Positions 62,050 to 64,000 of a stretch of DNA of 64,000 nucleotides are shown piece after piece. Every line of letters starts with the position of its first letter. Within the stretch, counting starts at the first letter, position 1. The DNA lies in the NCBI GenBank assembly GCA_003194525.1, contig NBIV01000110.1, positions 62,001 to 126,000 on the forward strand, read 5' to 3'. The translations under genes were made by a program, and so were the position numbers. This DNA comes from Gracilariopsis chorda (Eukaryota > Rhodophyta > Florideophyceae > Gracilariales > Gracilariaceae). The notes under the pieces are model-generated. The model made no database searches, was not told the origin of the DNA, and saw only the letters and a list, made by a program, of their open reading frames with translations.

Positions 62050-63843
62050 ATGGCCTCCCCGCCCACCGAAGTGCTGCGAGAAGACGGCGAACTCGCTCCG
62101 TCCGACGAGTGGTTCCCACATACACAGCTCTCTTCAGATCCCTTTTTCGTCGTGGCCATCACCGGTCCACAAGCGTCTGGAAAGAGCACCCTCATAAACA
62201 CCCTCTTCCAAACAAACTTCCCGGTCGCCTCAAGAGCCTCGGTGGCCACCGCCACAACCCGCGGCATCCTCGCCTCTCATGTCCCCTCCCCAACTCGACA
62301 AACCCTGCTTCTCGACGTTGAAGGCGCTGATGCCCGTGCCCGGGGGCGTGACGGAAAACTCTTCGCCGCCCAGTGTGCCGCCTTCGTCACTTCCGTCGCT
62401 GACGTTGTTATCGTCAACCTGTGGTTTCATGACGCTTGTAGACTTGACTCCGCTGCACATGGCTTGCTTCGCTCCATCTTTTCTAGCGCTGCTTACGATT
62501 TGCTTGAAGGCCATCCTTCCAAAACCGCTTTGCTTGTGGCCGTCAGAGATTTTGAAGATGACTCTCATGAAAGCTGTGAATCGCTCACCTCTTTAATTCG
62601 CCAAGACGTAAGTTATGCTCGTCTCCCTCCTGCTTCGCATCTCGCTTTTCTTTTGGCTTGAGTAATGTGCTAACTTGCCAACTACAATCGCCTCCGTTTC
62701 GTTTTGTTTACCACTGCTTAGATTACGGATATATGGGAAGAAGTGGCTCTCGAATCGGGTCTTCCAGTTGGTGAGGGTGCATCCCCACTGGAAGAAGTTG
62801 CCGACCTGCACATCTACATGTTCCCGCACATTCGACACCGCGCCGAACAGTTTGACAAGCGTATCGCTCACTTGAAGAACGCTCTGGAAGAGGGTGACCT
62901 CGCTCAACCAAAATACTCGAAGAACATTCCGTCTGATAGTTTCTCCACCTACGCACATACCCTATGGGATTCCATCTTGGCCGGCGCTGCGCATCAGTCC
63001 GTGCAAGCTGCTGACGTCTTTGATAGAAGAGTGGATGATTTTTACACCGGTGACGACTTTGCTATCGTGGCCGCCTTCCGGTGCGACGAGGTCTTCTCGC
63101 AAAAGCTTGCAGAAGCCTCGGGCGATATTGCTGACCTTTTGGAAACAGTTGAAGCTGGCACCAGGTTGGACAACCTGGGCAAGAAGTGCGACAATATTAT
63201 TGAACGCTATTTACAAGAATATGATGCTGAAACAAGCGACTTTGCCGCCGAGCCGGCTTACGACCGCAAGAGAACCGAGCTGGAAGCCATTATTGATACG
63301 GGCCTCATGAGCGTGTTTATGAAGAACATTGCCATCATCTCTCGCGAAGCGCTCGCCTCCTTTAAGGCATCCGTTGCCGATGACATGCCCACCAATTTTG
63401 CCTCGTTTACCGCTCTCACTGCGTTTGACAAGCGCGCTAAGGAGGGTATTCGACGCGGCGGCTCGTGGTCGTATGAGAACGAGCGTACGGACCTCAAGAA
63501 CATGATCCATGAGATTTCGGAGCAGCAACAAAAACTGGTCGAGTCTCAAGTTAGCGCTTCGAAGAAACAGAGCGAGGCGATTCAATTCTTACGCATGCAA
63601 CATGCGCAGATGCAGGCGGTTCAGCAACAGGCTTTGGGAGGAAGTGTCGGTCAATGGAACGTCGGCGCTGCCTATCGACCTCCTGATTCAAATGTCAACC
63701 TTTCGCTCGCGTATCAGCAAGGTCGCACTAATCTTCAAGTATCCATGGTACCGGATGAATCCTCAACTTTGCTGGGGCCTGCTGGCTTCACGGCTGGTGT
63801 GGGGCCGGGTAATCTAGGCATGAGTTTTAACGTCAACTTCTAG
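62050..63843 (+). CDS. RHD3/Sey1-type dynamin-superfamily GTPase without membrane anchor, two exons
   Basis: Exons 62050-62607 and 62722-63843 give 559 residues. G1 is GPQASGKST (39-47), in the FFVVAITGPQASGKSTLINTLFQTNF context typical of RHD3/Sey1. The switch 1 Thr70 is in ATTRG, G3 is DVEGAD (89-94), followed by RARGRDGKLFAAQCA, and G4 is the family's RD pair (166-167). A coiled-coil rich middle domain follows. Sey1, RHD3 and atlastins fuse ER tubules and end in two membrane helices plus a tail; here residues 450-559 are Gln-rich then Gly/Asn/Ser-rich (GFTAGVGPGNLGMSFNVNF) with no hydrophobic segment. So a soluble GTPase, or a missing C-terminal exon. Confidence 0.88.
62608..62721 (+). other. 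Intron of the RHD3-like GTPase, 114 nt
   Basis: Donor GAC|GTAAGT and acceptor CTGCTTAG|ATTACG, phase 0. Splicing restores LIRQD-ITDIWEEV, matching the REDIQKIWDSV-type segment of RHD3 proteins. Confidence 0.92.
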
Positions 63844-63894
63844 TACGCTGCAGAAAAAAAGAAGTTAGTGGTAAACTACTAGCGTATGGATGAT

Positions 63895-63927
63895 ACAAGA
63901 GAAGACTCAAAAAAAACACACACACAC
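63895..63927 (+). repeat. A-run plus CA microsatellite, possible R1 tail
   Basis: GACTCAAAAAAAA then about seven CA units. It resembles the tail of R1 copies (GAGCTCA, A run, CA repeat), but only the tail is present and the match could be chance. Confidence 0.4.
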
Positions 63928-64000
63928 ATTACCTCTCGCCGATGAGACGGATCTCTTGAGCACACGACCGATCGCAAGTGAACATTATCATGAACGGAAG

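Overview
This is eukaryotic nuclear DNA, most probably from a red alga. The evidence is a nucleus-encoded plastid sigma-70 factor, a Calvin-cycle sedoheptulose-1,7-bisphosphatase with a presequence, an organellar release factor 1, long intronless genes, very few short introns, and carbohydrate sulfotransferase and fucosyltransferase-type enzymes of the sort that build sulfated cell-wall galactans. This is inferred from gene content; no rRNA or organelle marker is present to fix the genus. About 27 protein genes are supported. Only three carry a visible intron (62, 74 and 114 nt, all GT-AG). Starts were placed at the first plausible ATG; many frames stay open further upstream with no ATG.

Layout. 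0-5 kb: a decayed retroelement end, a membrane-anchored glucose/sorbosone dehydrogenase-like protein, and a small probable plastid membrane protein. 5-12 kb: a two-pore cation channel with EF hands, an ankyrin plus F-box protein, and a DnaJ-type zinc-finger protein. 12-15 kb: repeat-rich, with the best copy of a LINE-like 3' end. 15-25 kb: a Golgi sulfotransferase, two small unknown genes, CCT5 chaperonin, a BLM-like RecQ helicase and a CCT-motif regulator. 25-29.6 kb: almost gene-free, with hairpins and repeat fragments. 29.6-36 kb: a fucosyltransferase-like enzyme, a Josephin deubiquitinase and a Na+/H+ antiporter. 36-44.5 kb: a small probable plastid protein, the sigma factor, an OB-fold protein, SBPase and a gamma-glutamylcyclotransferase-like protein. 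45-52 kb: RIO2, organellar RF1 and Rab geranylgeranyltransferase alpha. 52-57 kb: a 682-residue orphan ending in seven 14-residue repeats, an F-box protein and REV7. 57-64 kb: a 3.5 kb repeat-bearing gap, a MAT1/TFB3 homologue without its RING finger, and an RHD3/Sey1-like GTPase without a membrane anchor.

Functionally this is a mixed housekeeping stretch with no operon-like logic. Themes recur: DNA repair (BLM, REV7, possibly the OB-fold protein), ubiquitin control (two F-box proteins, a Josephin protease), plastid biogenesis (sigma factor, RF1, SBPase, zinc-finger protein) and secretory-pathway glycan synthesis. At least three families of dispersed repeats are visible as partial copies, some in opposite orientations. 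I found no tRNA, rRNA or CRISPR array.
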